Shown here piece after piece: positions 36,536 to 53,310 of a DNA stretch of 64,000 nucleotides. Origin of the DNA: Tretioscincus oriximinensis. Taxonomy: Eukaryota > Chordata > Lepidosauria > Squamata > Gymnophthalmidae. The stretch covers positions 1 to 64,000 of the forward strand of contig JAJVDF010000789.1 in assembly GCA_022410635.1 (NCBI GenBank), written 5' to 3'. Both the position numbers and the translations under genes were made by a program. Each line of letters starts with the position of its first letter. Position 1 is the first letter of the stretch. The notes under the pieces were generated by a model. The model had not been told where the DNA came from and ran no database searches. It saw only the letters and a program-made list of their open reading frames with translations.

Positions 36536-37718
36536 TGTAGATCTGGGAGAAGACTTCACATAAGAGGATGTAAGCTATGTTTTACCACTAACTTCAACTG
36601 ATACAGGACTTGACTCTGCCATTACCATGCAAGGCATGGATATGAGCCATAAAAATACTGTTGGCAAGCCCTTTTCTCTTGTCAAAATACTTGTCAATTT
36701 AATAGAATTCAATGTACAAAAAGGTTTCAAGTGAAAAATTTTCTCAGCTGCATCTTTGAACAAGACATCAACCTCCATACACCAAGGGACTTCTAAGTAG
36801 TTCAAGAATGGATTTGGAAGTACTAAACTTTACATTGGTTCACCCATGACTAACATTCATAGACTTTTTAAACCATGCCTGCCTGCCTTGTAAATATTTA
36901 ACTTCAGTTGTGTGTTGTATATTATACTTTTGAAGCTAGGGATTGCTTCATCGTAGTATATAAACTATTGTACTCTGTGCTATGTATTCAGTAGACAATT
37001 TAAGAAAATCTACAGTGCACTGGGAGTCTGTAAATGCATATACTACTGAAATGGAATTATTGCTAAGCAAAACACTGTAAAATACTGTGCATGTAATTCT
37101 TCTATTTGTTTCTCTGTACTGATTTAAAACTGCACTTTAAAAGGTGTAGGCAGTCCTTAATTAGTGTGGGGAAGTTTTAATTATACCCTCCTAACAGCTT
37201 CATGAAAAGCCTCCTGAAACATGACCAGCCTGTAAAACCTGCCAGCGTGATGAGTGAGTGCATTACCAGGTGGATGGAGCACACAGTTTTGCAATGGCTG
37301 ATTATTTTTTGTTTTCTGAGCCTTTCTGAGAAGAAACAATGCTTAAAATGCAAAGTACCTGTTTGTTCCTCACTTGTTTTTATTCTTCCCAACATCTTAT
37401 TGGGATCAGAATTTGGTGAAAAAGTTTAGATTTTTAAAATATTTTTCAAAAAACAACTTATAGAAACCAGGTATGTGAGAGTTTTCTACTTTTTAATAAA
37501 TTGAACATTTGTCAATAAGATGCTTTGGAAATGTGGGAGCTTTTCATCTTGTCTCCCTAACATGCTAGAATTGTAAATTTCCTTAAGAAACTTCACTCAA
37601 AAACTTTGTTATATACACAAAATAGATTCTTCTAAATATCATAACCAAAAATCTAAATTATCCAAAATGATTTAGTTCTGTGGATTTGCCTCAGAATGTT
37701 TGCAGATGCCTAAATTAT

Positions 37719-37970
37719 TATTTTATTTATTTATTTGTACTTGTATCCCGCCCTATACCCGAAAGTCTCAGGGCGGCCAACCATAGAGTGGCGCATATAG
37801 CTTTTGTTGCTTTCTCTACAACAGACACCCTGTGGAGTAGGTGGGGCTGAGAGAGTTCTAAAGAACTGTGACTGGCCCAAGGTCAACTAGCTGGCTTTCG
37901 TGGAGGAGTGAGGAATCGAACCGGGAGGCTACCAGGTACGAGTCCAACACTCTAACCACTATACCAAACT
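37719..37970 (-). repeat. tRNA-derived SINE with MIR/CORE-like body
   Basis: On the minus strand: tRNA-like head GGTATAGTGGTTAGAGTGTT with B box CCGGTTCGATTCC, a body containing TTGACCTTGGGCCAGTCAC (the MIR/CORE-SINE signature), and a LINE-like tail CCGCCCTGAGACTTTCGGG followed by GGGCGGGATACAAG and an (ATAA)n run. It is antisense within the probable ANKRA2 3' UTR. Confidence 0.8.
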
Positions 37971-38486
37971 GTACCAAACTATCATGAAATACTGTACATG
38001 ATAGTGATAAATCAAAAAAATACAACTTAAAATAATGTACAAACAATATTCTCTCATACCCATGTGGGCAGACTGATTTTTAAATGCCATCAAAATCAAT
38101 GTGAAAATATATAGTATTGACTTCTGAAGAAAAACGCATATACTACAAGGTAATGAATAAAATGTTCTTTCCTTAGAAAATGGCACCAGGCTCTAGCCAT
38201 GAACAAATGCATCTTTCTACTTTCATACTAGTCTTGGAAGACTACTTAAACAGTTTTACCTTGACGTGGACTCTTGATACCATTTTCTATATTACATTTC
38301 ACTTCATCATTGGATTCTGTGCAGATGCAATCCCCTAGGATGACCTTCAGGAAGACCAGCTCCCATGAGCTGCTGGGCTTGCTTCAGCAGTTTAGTGTAA
38401 ATGCTGCACTAAATGCTTCTGTCACACTGGATGTATATTTTTCTTCCATTGAAAAAGGAGGCTGAGGGATGGAGATAACAAATTAT

Positions 38487-38558
38487 ACTGCTCAAAACGA
38501 TTAAGGGAACGCTTTGATATACCATGTTATGTTAAAGTGTTCCCTTGTTTTGAGCAGT
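38487..38558. mobile_element. 72-bp MITE with Tc1-like termini
   Basis: Flanked by TA, the element is almost all inverted repeat: CTGCTCAAAACGATTAAGGG at the left and the complement of CTGCTCAAAACAAGGGAACA at the right, with a short AT-rich middle. The termini match those of the Tc1 element at 13983-15475 closely, so it looks like an internal-deletion derivative mobilised by the same transposase family. It lies in the likely ANKRA2 3' UTR. Confidence 0.8.
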
Positions 38559-39200
38559 ATATTTTATTGTAAATATATAAGCATTTAAACACTTCATTCA
38601 TGTTTCCCAAAATGGAAATAATTTCTCCCTACACAGCTGCAGAGTGGCTGTACAATACTGAATGTATAGAATAATCCATATTCTATTGAGTACAGTTCAA
38701 AAGGCCCTTTTTATAGGTCGACATCTGTAAATAATGTAATTATGTATTTGGTTGAACTGTATTCTTAAGCCATTCTAATATAGAATTTTTTTTGTAAAGA
38801 CTGAGTTCTACATATTGCAAATAAATTTGATTTTAAGAAAGAAATGTACTGATTTAGGAAGGTGTTGGAATTTAAATTCTATCCTAGCAAGCAAACGCTA
38901 TTTGCTGAAGTTCATTTCTGCATTTTGATGCTAGAAGAAGCAAATCACTCTGTGCTTTCTAGCTTTAATCCTCAGAACCAATTTGAGGACTTTCAAAGAT
39001 ATTAAGGAGATAAAAAACAAACTTTGCTTCAGGTTGTTCAGTGCGAGACTAATTATATGCTCTGGTTTGGATACATTTTGCATAAACGTAGTGAATAGAT
39101 TAGAACAAAGCTAAGGAGTACCCCATTATTTCATTTCATTTTAAAGCAGGACTAGCAAGCCAGTTTCGGTATTCAATATGGCTTTATTGGACTGCAAATC

Positions 39201-39345
39201 TAAGGGCCATTTGCACTGGGATTTATTCTGGACTGTGTTTCAGAATACAGGCCTGCTTTGTGCTAGTGTAGACTAAGGACAAGCTCTGAATGATAGGCTC
39301 CTATTCAAAGATATAGCCCAGAATGCAGCTCAGTACAGAAAAGAA
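39201..39345. mobile_element. Degraded inverted-repeat MITE
   Basis: Left TAAGGGCCATTTGCACTGGG with TTTATTCTGGACTGTGTTTC; right AAGATATAGCCCAGAATGC with CAGTACAGAAAAGAA. Same family as 12990-13135. It lies between the ANKRA2 and BTF3 3' ends. Confidence 0.55.
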
Positions 39346-40285
39346 TACACTGTGGTACTGATTTGTATGTTAGCTTGCTATATCCAAACTTTCAAACATC
39401 TTTTATAGTGAATGCAAAGATATTAAAGATGGAACTGCATCTTCCGATGTCTTAAAATTATTGTGCCTAACTGGAAGGCTGAATAAAAAAAATTGCTTTG
39501 CTTTGTGCTTAATAGAGGATCTTTGTAGCTTTATAGGTGAATGTTGGCTTTCTTGAATAATCAAGTCATAATAGATTTAAACCGAATGTACTAGGTGTTG
39601 CTGAAGAACATTATGTATTGCATACATAGTTATTTAGATTATATGCATTTCCAGGCACATAACTTTTTATTTTTCTATGGAGTAAGGAATCTGTACAGAC
39701 AACCTTAGTGCTGATCTTATTTTCTACCTTGCTGTTAAAGCGTAACGAATTTAACAGGGCTTCTGTTTGTAGTTGATATATAGCCACAATAATCTGCAGG
39801 AAGCAATTATTTATGTTAACTATACTAAGCTTTTGCTGTTATGAAAGATACCAGAATTTTTCACACAAACCACAAACTGAGTTACTATGCTGAAAACAAC
39901 CAATTTTACCAAGACTACATACATATTGCATGGCAGCAGCTATGCTTTCTGCAAACATTTTGTGAATGCTTCTGATGAGACCTCAATCAAATGTCCTAAG
40001 CAGTTTTAGCCATATAAATTTGATAACCCAAAGAAAGTAAAAATTCTATGTAAAATATTAATTGGCCATTTTTATGCAAACATTCATGCTCTCATTTATA
40101 TTTCATTCTCCAAGATTTTAAATTCCACTTGCTGAAACAAACAATAGGCTATCAAGACTATTCTTATATTTCAGTTTACAATACTTTTAATTATATTTAA
40201 AACTAAACTTCACATCATCAGAAGCTGGGATCAGATTTTCATCTATGTACAAAATACTACTTAAAATATTTGCCTACAACAACTT

Positions 40286-40309
40286 TATTAGCATTTTAAA
40301 CTTTATTAG
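40286..40309 (-). terminator. BTF3: Tandem poly(A) signals of BTF3
   Basis: Two minus-strand AATAAAGTT copies (hexamers at 40304-40309 and 40286-40291) lie about 215-240 nt beyond the stop. They follow a 3' UTR stretch that reads GAGCTGCTATTTTATATT, which I recognise from vertebrate BTF3 transcripts. The 3' end is therefore likely near 40265. Confidence 0.6.
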
Positions 40310-40523
40310 CATTTTTATTTAATACTTTTAAATTTTGTGAATTTCCAACTCAGTCGCAAATAAATGCTCCGTGCATTAGCAATAACTGAGGAGAGCTGCA
40401 ATTTGAAGGAGTTTTGAATTACAGATCTTATATATTTAAGATCAGTACAAAATTGTTACAAATAAAGTCACAATATAAAATAGCAGCTCAACATAACTTT
40501 CAAGTTTTACTCAAAGTGACGTT

Positions 40524-45544
<5,021 letters not shown>

Positions 45545-45810
45545 CTAAGAAAATGAAAAGGCAGTGAGTCATTAGGTTAATACTTCCAGAACTCTAGACT
45601 TCCCTGCCCTTTTAGGGCCGAGAGAAAGAAGACGACAAGCCCCGGGCAGCTCCGGCTTCCTTACATACTAGTCTGCCTGGTTCCCCTCCAAGGGGCGACC
45701 TGCGCGCAGCCGGGGAAAGGGGGGAAGCGGAGGCAGAAGCGCCGGCTGAGTCCTGACGCCCCTCGCCGCGTCCCAACGGCGTGCAAAGGACTCTCGCTCG
45801 CCGCACTTAC

Positions 45811-45880
45811 TGAGGCCGGCGGCCTTTCCTCCGACACACAGAGGCCTAGAAGCTTCAGCCCGGTCGGAATGCGACTACGC
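45811..45880 (-). other. BTF3: Non-coding first exon of BTF3
   Basis: Minus-strand GC-rich sequence ends in donor GCCTCA|GTAAGTGC at 45811. Splicing to the exon at 45544 puts CCTCA directly before the ATG. I see no ATG in this exon, so the N-terminally extended isoform known in mammals is not encoded through this exon as read. The 5' limit is a guess. Confidence 0.6.
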
Positions 45881-46035
45881 CGCCGTTATCTGTCTCTCCC
45901 TCCTGCCCCGGACAGAGATAATTTATTTGTACCTTCTCAGAACGGAGCGGCCCAGGCTGGGCAGAGCAAGAAGCGGGAAGCAATGGCCGAGGAAAGCGTA
46001 GAGCAGCAGCCTGGAAGTCGCACGCGGAAGGAACG

Positions 46036-46050
46036 AAGATGGCTGCCGGA
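46036..46050 (+). promoter_or_regulatory. BTF3: YY1-like motif upstream of BTF3
   Basis: AAGATGGCTGCCGGA matches the YY1 consensus (AAnATGGCnGC) followed by an ETS-like CCGGAA. It lies in the CpG-rich block directly upstream of the BTF3 first exon. Confidence 0.45.
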
Positions 46051-46166
46051 AAGGAAGAAAAACAGCAGCCGACGCTATGACGAAATCAACGGCGTTACGG
46101 CAAACGGAAGCATGCGCACACGTCCGCCCCGCTCTCGAGAGTTCCTGGATGGATGCAGTGCAGCGG

Positions 46167-46178
46167 TGCGCATGCGCA
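46167..46178. promoter_or_regulatory. BTF3: Palindromic NRF1 site in BTF3 promoter
   Basis: TGCGCATGCGCA is a perfect match to the palindromic NRF1 consensus. A related half-site (GCATGCGCA) is near 46110. Both lie in the CpG-rich segment (about 45600-46200) that contains the BTF3 start. Confidence 0.6.
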
Positions 46179-46200
46179 CCTTGTGCTAGGGCGGGGCAAG

Positions 46201-47169
46201 TGGTTAATTGAACTAGTTCAATTGGGGCTGAATATTTGGGGCAGGGCAGGGCAGGTTATAGGTTATACCACACGAGGCAGCACCCCCAACAGTTGCTCCT
46301 TGCTCCGCTTTCTCTGGAAAGCCTGAAATTGCACTGGAAAGAAATTAACAAATTCAGAATTTCAGAAATGTCTGCATCTCGTTTTTCACAGGGATTATGG
46401 TTGATTCGCCCTGACCATTTCTACTTCTGGTTGTAATCCCATGCATGCATTTTTAAAATAATCCTCTCCTAATATAGAAATTGTAAGCAAGTTCTTTTTA
46501 TGAATATGTAAAATAGAGTTGCCAGTTCAATTTTAGCATTTCTTAATAAGAAAGCAACAAAAGTACAACTTACCGACTGCCTGAGCATTGCCAGCTTTCC
46601 ACCAGCTCTTGAGTTCCACCAGCCCTACAGTGGTTGCCCATAGAGGTACCCATGCAGTCAATGAGATGGCACTCGCAACAATTTAAGGTTTTTATTTATA
46701 GTCTCTTTAAGATTATCTTGCTCTGAATATTTTTCTTAAAAGAGTGAACCACTGAAATTGTGAGTCCTATTATTTATTTATTTATTTGAACTTGTATCCC
46801 GCCCTATACCCGAAGGTCTCAGGGTGGCCAACCATAGGGCGGCGCACATAGCTTTTGTTGCTTTCTCCACAACAGACACCCTGTGAAGTAGGTGGGGCTG
46901 TGTACATAAGTGTCACACCACAAAACCAAAAACACAGTTTAAATAGCCATGGTACAAAAAAATACAATATCCATAATTTGATTTTCTGGAGACAGGATCA
47001 CAATATCAGAACAAGTGGATGACCTTCTCCAAACACTTTAATACAGTTTTAGCCTGTATAGAAATTTGCTATTAACATTTCAGACTACTGCAAAACTGAC
47101 CTTCCATAGTGCATTACTGCTCCATTGATACATTAGATAAAAGCTGTCTGTGCTATAATGTTTATAATA
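46201..47169. other. Intergenic DNA between BTF3 promoter and LDHA-like pseudogene
   Basis: Contains only the truncated MIR/CORE-like SINE at 46770-46900. The rest shows no gene, RNA or repeat I can name. Confidence 0.4.
46770..46900 (-). repeat. 5'-truncated copy of the MIR/CORE-like SINE
   Basis: Identical layout to the 3' half of 37719-37970 (ATAA tail, GGGCGGGATACAAG, GCAACAAAAGCTATGTGCGC, CCTACTTCACAGGGTGTCTG) with only a few differences over about 130 bases. The tRNA head is missing. Confidence 0.75.
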
Positions 47170-47935
47170 TCACACTATCGCAGCGTTTACTAACAGCAAT
47201 ATATGGACCTCTCTCCAGTTTTCTTTATAATCATCAGTGCCCATTTCAGAGAGACATGACCAATATTCATCCCATTCCAAAAAACTACAGTAGAATCTCA
47301 ATGCTCCCCAACAAGCCAGCCATGGCAGCTGAGCAGGTAAATGGGCAGTTTATCTGTGATCAGGTGGTAGAACAAAGCAGAGTCAAGGTTGCAACCACTT
47401 CCAATACAGTGCTTTGGAAAGCAACAGATCTTCCATGCCACAGGTCAGGATGTCCGCTGGGTTGGAAATAATAAGCAGATTGCAGTTTGAGCTGTACTTG
47501 ACCACATTGAGAATGATGAATTTGAAGATGTTCACGTTGCGCTGAACCAAGTTAAGGTGAGACTCACCTTCTTGTTGGTGAGCTCCAGCAGTGATAATGA
47601 CCAGCTTGGAATGGGCAGTAACAGCATAATCTTTGCTAGTGACAATTTTTGGTACCCTGAGAAAAAGGCTGCCATGCTAAAGATCCAGCATCTCCCCCTT
47701 CAGTTTGTCCTCCATGGTATCAACAAGGGCAGGTTAATCAGCCAGATCCTCCATCAAAATGTTGAGGGGACAAGTCATGCCAACTGCATCAACTCCAACC
47801 ACCATAATCTTGTTGTGAGCACGAGGTTGCTCTTGTTTGTGCATGTTGTGAATCAGTTTTTCCTTGAGAGACATCTTGTAACACTAGTGCCTGAGCGGAG
47901 CTTCTACATGGGGAAGGGATAATGACACGACAGCA
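47170..47935 (-). pseudogene. Processed lactate dehydrogenase (LDHA-like) pseudogene, 3'-truncated
   Basis: On the minus strand an intronless LDH reading starts at ATG 47874 ([16 protein letters not shown]). It follows the Rossmann start ([11 protein letters not shown]), the block KLKGEMLDL then [10 protein letters not shown], the [20 protein letters not shown] active-loop region and [12 protein letters not shown]. It then continues as [22 protein letters not shown] and a GTD..KENWREVH remnant near 47210. Stops interrupt it (within LAD*PALVD and MLDL*HG), frameshifts occur around 47440-47480, and the last part of the enzyme is missing. Exons that are separated by introns in LDHA are continuous here, so it is a retrocopy. 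The N-terminus resembles LDHA of birds and reptiles rather than LDHB. No poly(A) tail is visible because the copy is cut off. Confidence 0.88.
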
Positions 47936-50900
47936 GCAGCTATAGTTGCTCCTTGCTTTACTGCGTGTGCAACGGAGCAATATATAGAGACCTGCCTGTG
48001 TATTAGATGGCTTCTTGGTTATCCTGTCACCTTCAGATATTAAAGGGATAAAAAGATTTTTCTAAGAGATGGTCCTACAAACTTGAGAGATGGCATCATA
48101 CAGTGCTTTTTAAATTGTTTTTATTGTTCTGCATTTTAATTGTCATGACCCATCTTGAGACCAGGGATATACATAATAATAAATTAAAAAATAAAAAGAA
48201 CACTATTCCCTACACTTTGACCAAGGACTGGCATGGGAAACAGCAGCCTGTTCTTCCAGTCTATCTCAGAATTTGGACCAGAAGGTGTCAGATCAGTGGT
48301 CATCTGAAACGATGGAATTTTATTTAGATCAATGGGTAAGTGTGTATTCAAATGCAATACTTGATCAAATTAAGCAACCTTTTAAATGCTGAATGTTTCC
48401 CAATTCCATTGTTTGCTGTTGAACAGCTCAGTTTCTCTCCTGGCCCCAAGATATGATTTTTTTATATAATAATAAGTTCCTCTATTATTCCATTTCTAAT
48501 GTCCAGTCTGCATGTTAAAAACTGAAATCTTCATAGAGTCCATTTCATTTCTGATTGAAAAGTCGATTTCCAGATCATTCCCACAAAAAGCTGACTTTGT
48601 GCACTTTGGGTTCAAGAAAGTTATGGTCTTTGACTTAATATCAGTACGGCAAGTCCCAGATGGAGGTGGATAACATTGAAGAGGGCTTTTTACATAGATG
48701 GACACTTTTTATTGGCAGCAAATATACTAATTTAATTAGTCTAGGGGAAGCAGCTTATGAATAGAATCTAAGTGTTTAGAACTGTTTTAATCTGAGCTGG
48801 ATTTTGTGTTCTGCCATGATACGTTTTGTTCTATATTGTTAACTTGATGTTGCAGTGTTGATATTATCACAACCTAATGCATCACAATCCTTATTTTTCA
48901 TGAAAATAAAATTATAATTATAAGGCCATAGCCTATCTATCTTGCTGAAAACACTCCAAAGGTGTAGTTCAGACTTTGGATCTATCTACACACACACCTT
49001 CCTTCCACTATAAACAATATCACATAATAAAATTGTTGTTTGATCACAGTTTCACTGTCCACAAAACAGTGGTGTGAGGAAAGTAGAGTGATTATACTGA
49101 TAAGTAGTGCGTGGATGTTGCCCATCCAGGGATCCTACCAACACAAAATCCTCAGATGAGCAGCAATGCTGGCAACTGAAGAGGAGGAAGGGAGCGAGTG
49201 GCAGCTCTGTTGCCATTCACAAGGTGCCATTTCTGCCTAGTGCATGGGCACTCCCCTTCTCATCTTTTTCTCCTCCCACATCTGCAAAAAAGGAAAAAAC
49301 AATCTGGCAATCTCTCCTTTTTTGGTGCCGAGAATTTACACCAGAGGAGGAGTGGTCTCTCTGCCTTATAGTCTGCCAGATTGGACATCCTGTGTGGTTA
49401 GTTTTCTTTGCAAGCACAAATCTACTGTATGGCTGACAGCCACATATGCATAGCGGGATGCAGCATATCTTGAAACATCAGGAAAAAATGCTGTGAAAAT
49501 TGCTTTTCCCCTACATTTTTTTAAAAAGTGATAGACCTTTTCACTTTCCATACACTAAGCATGAGTGCTGATTGACCATACAACAGTCCAGTTATTCTAG
49601 TGTAAGGAAAGCATGGAGATGCACTCTTATTATGCACTCTGACAGTTTGTTGTGTGTTGCCCCAGTATACTGTTGCCATTTGAGCTAAAAATTAACTATG
49701 GATCAAATGTGTAATCATGTATGCAATCGCAGTCCTGCAAGGCTATGAACTTAAAGGCAAGTTCTGGTTAATGTATTGATTTCCAGCATCTTATACTTTG
49801 TTTTTCCAGTGTAAGAGGTGAAAGTTAGTCAGGATGACAGGGCTTCTACCTAAGTTTTAAGTCTGTCACATTGAGTATTCCTACCCTCACTAGTTTGTGT
49901 GTTTGCACTTTGGTATGTCTGTTTATCACTCAGATCTTCCCTTACTCAAAGTAAGGGAAGATCTCAACCCAAGATATATTTCTCTTGCTTTTCAAGTTCA
50001 CATTTCAAATTGCTTTTCTTTTTGTCCTATATTTTTAAAGAGCACCATTTAGTTAAAGTCAGAAAATAATCTTTTAGAGAAAAGGAGAGGTTGTGGCATG
50101 GTGCAGTCATTCAAATTAATTTTGTGGTCACTATGGATAGAATTTTGCAGTGAACACTAATTAATGGGATTCACTTGAGAGAGTCATGAAGAAACATCTG
50201 AACTAAGGAATCCTAACCCATAGTATCACCTGAAGATGCAAAGTGCCTTGCTTAATAATCCTGATTGGCCAGAAAATCCCCACTCAGATTACTTTTCTAA
50301 ATGCTGGGTTTTTTAAATCATTTAACATTGCAGTCTGAAAATGATTTTGTACAAGAAGCAATAATTTCTGTGTGGTAGAAATTTCAGCCATATCATTTCT
50401 TCATTCTGACATTGCCCTCAAGATGAGTTGGAATGTACTGTGCCCATTTCAATGCAGAACCATATCCTCCATTGACTTGTTGAGAATGTTCTCATTCAAA
50501 TCAACACAACTGTTGAGCAAGTCTACTGGAATGCAAATCATTTTTTTTTGCACAGGTTCTCCTAAACCCTGGATTTACGTTGACATCTGTTGCCCCTCTG
50601 ATGCACATTACCTTAAGCAACATTTTGCCAGGACAGATCTTTTGCATTAGAGAAAAATGCTGAATACTAACTAAAAATTGAAGCATAATTATCCCCCATA
50701 CCTATTTCTGTTTTATATACTTGTCACATTCAGTAAAAACTTGGAGCCATTTGATATAATTTAGCAAGAGAATGAGGAACATCAGTCAGATTTCAATAAT
50801 CAAATTCAGATCAGAATAACAAAAATATAAATTCACAGTAACAGAATAAAATCAGCATAATGTAAGAGTAAAATAATCTTTGATAGCTTTTATAAAGACA

Positions 50901-52839
50901 AAAAAAAAAGAATTCCTAGTGGTAAGCCACCTACCTGGACTCCAAAGCTTCCTGACCCCTTATAATAAATAGTTCAGTTCAAAACACAATTAACACAAAA
51001 GCTAAAGAGATCTAAATAAAGACAATGTGATGGCAATGAACCGGAGTGGTACAGCACAGAACTAAGTCTATATGAGACAGAAACCTTTTTTCCAAAGGAA
51101 TAGACGGTATGGTCCAAAGGAATGAAAAAACAGTAGGAGTTTTACCTTTGCCTTCAATAGAAATGCATACTTCCTTTAATTCACCCACTGAGCAACTTCC
51201 TATTTCCCACAATGCACAGCCCTTCCTATTTTCAACAGCTCTGGATAAAACAATCTGCCTATAGAATCCATCAAAAGCTTTTCTTGTATTGGGCAGGTAT
51301 CCTGCTGTTAATGCCATTATAAGGAATGGAGAGGACACATCTAGGGCCTTAAGCACCATAATCTTGTCTACTACAGATTAATGTTAAAGAGGACTAAAGA
51401 AGGACCTTGTAAAAATAAACCTTAAAGTTTTTATTTTCCAGGAGAATTTTTGTGTTATCAACAGTCATTATGACATTTGCTGATTCAGAGAATGAACAGC
51501 TGTATGAGGAGCTAATATCTAAGCAAACAACAAATTGGAGCCAACAAAGAAAATCTGCTCTGAAAATAAGCTAATTGTAAAGTCCTCTTTGGGGCAGGAT
51601 TTCTGGAAGGCTTTTAAAATCTGCTTAGTCTCTTTATGGCCAGCAAGTTTTAAAATGGTTTGAGAAAAGGGACTGAATTCGGACTCCGTTTGATTTCTTT
51701 GCATTGCAGTATAAATTATCACTAATTGAATTTTCTGTTAACACAGCTCAGTCCTCTAGCATCAGACTGGGGATTTATCTCAGCCTCCTTGCACAGTTTT
51801 TGCCTACCCTGAGCTGTGATTGGATACAACCGTCCCATCCCAAGTTCAAAACCTGCAGTTTCCCAGAGCTTTGCTAAGAGGAGTTGGCAAAGCAAAACTA
51901 ATAGGGTGAAAATATAACTGTACTGTCAGAATGAGGCTTTACGTTGAGATAAAAAGAATCCAAAGTCAGTCCCTTTTCTCTTGAACTGTTTTAAAACTTG
52001 CTGTCGGAACTTGCTTTAGTCCACTTTGGACAGGAAAGTGCATAGAAAGAACAGAATAACAAATTGTCCAGTGCAAAACTGAACAGATTTTTATTTGGAT
52101 TAAACAGAAGAAATGTGTGTCTAGTGAAAACTGAAACCATTTAAATTTAAAATTCAAGTCAGAATGATCCCTGTAGTATTCTGGATTTCAGTTCCCATCA
52201 GCTCATCCAATACAGCTCAGGTTTCTGAAGTCTAGAATCCCCTGGCTAGCTACATCTTTTCAGGTTTCCAGACAGGGATGGAAGAAAAAAATGAAATATA
52301 TTATTTCATTTCATGGCAATTCCAAAACAAATCAGAACATAGCATTACAATGTAAGATTAAAAGTATGACTATGCAGCTGGGGAATTGATAATGGTGCAC
52401 AAGCAGTAATAGTGTAGAGATGAAAAGATGTTAAGAGATGTTATCATTGACTATGTGGAGGGATCGGAGACTGATTTTGGTGTGGAATGTGATAGTCACA
52501 GATTCTCACTGTTGGTGATGCTAGTGTAGTCTCTTGAAAGTGTGGTAAGTGCTCTTTGGGGATGGGAAGTCACAATTAGGTACACTGACTCTTCCTACCT
52601 TTGTCAGCCCCCATAACCCCCTGGGCTCCTTTGACTGTCTCCATCCCTGACAGCTTTCGTGGCCTGCCATGGAACCTCTACCCTCAAATTATTCCCATCC
52701 TTATACTATAGCTACATCACCCACTACAACTCTTACTTCACTATTGTGGGAGAGCTATGGGAAGTGAGGGGGGCACTAGGACATTTAGGGGTATGCAAAA
52801 AGAAATTGAATAACGGTGCAATATTTCATTAATATTTGT
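47936..52839. other. Intergenic DNA with no recognisable gene
   Basis: AT-rich non-coding sequence with scattered frames below about 115 codons. None has a family signature, splice partners or a promoter context. The only structured item is the hairpin at 49932-49964. Confidence 0.45.
49932..49964. repeat. Perfect 15-bp hairpin
   Basis: AGATCTTCCCTTACT, loop CAA, then its exact complement AGTAAGGGAAGATCT. It sits alone in intergenic DNA with no U-run or gene around it, so a transcription terminator is not implied. Confidence 0.8.
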
Positions 52840-53310
52840 TTAGTTATTCAGGAATTTATATCCCACCCTTCACCAAAGGTCTCAGAGATTAAGAACACCA
52901 AAATTTACAGAGATTAAGAACATAAAACACATTAGTTTAAAAAGAAAAAAATACAAGTCATACCCCTCTCCCTCCCTGGAAGGACAAATACAGAGGGCAG
53001 TAAGGGTCAAAGGTCTGGGTAAAAAGGTACATTTTTACCATGTGCCAACAGCTACACAGTATAGGTGCTTGGCGGAGTTCTAGAGGGAGGCTGTTCTAGA
53101 GTGTGGGAGCCACCACAGAGAAAACCCTCCCCTGTGCTCCTACCTCCTGTGTCCCTGCACATGGAGGAACTATCCAAAGACCTTTTCCTTTGGGATATTA
53201 GTGCACAGTTAGAACAGTATAGGCGAAGATACTCCTTTAGATATCCAGGGCCTAAGCCATTTAGGGCTTTGTATACTAAGATCAACCTCTTGAATTTGGT
53301 TCAGTAGCAA
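52840..53310 (-). mobile_element. CR1/L2-like LINE relic
   Basis: The minus strand reads VYKALNGLGPGYLKEYL and GEGFLCGGSHTLEQPPS, the end of a LINE ORF2. It is followed by the 3' end signature, seen on the plus strand as GGAATTTATATCCCACCCTT and CCAAAGGTCTCAGAG. No intact frame remains. Confidence 0.7.

Larger units (their letters stand above)
36536..38845 (+). other. ANKRA2: ANKRA2 3' UTR (probable) with alternative poly(A) signals
   Basis: After the stop there is no further ORF. AATAAA occurs at 37495-37500 and again at 38820-38825, the latter in a context typical of a mature 3' end (TTGCAAATAAATTTGATTTT). If the distal one is used, the 3' UTR is about 2.3 kb and includes an antisense MIR-like SINE (37719-37970) and a 72-bp MITE (38487-38558). 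Which end is used cannot be decided from sequence. Confidence 0.45.
45600..46200. promoter_or_regulatory. BTF3: BTF3 CpG island
   Basis: CpG-dense, GC-rich DNA surrounds the BTF3 non-coding exon, in sharp contrast to the AT-rich flanks. It has no TATA box at a sensible place and carries YY1- and NRF1-type motifs, as expected for a constitutive promoter. Confidence 0.7.

Noticed and set aside
47557..47922. 121-codon plus-strand frame
   Set aside because: It is the antisense of the LDHA-like pseudogene; the homology is clearly on the minus strand.
49932..49964. Rho-independent-type terminator
   Set aside because: The hairpin is perfect but there is no adjacent gene and this is vertebrate DNA, where such terminators are not used.
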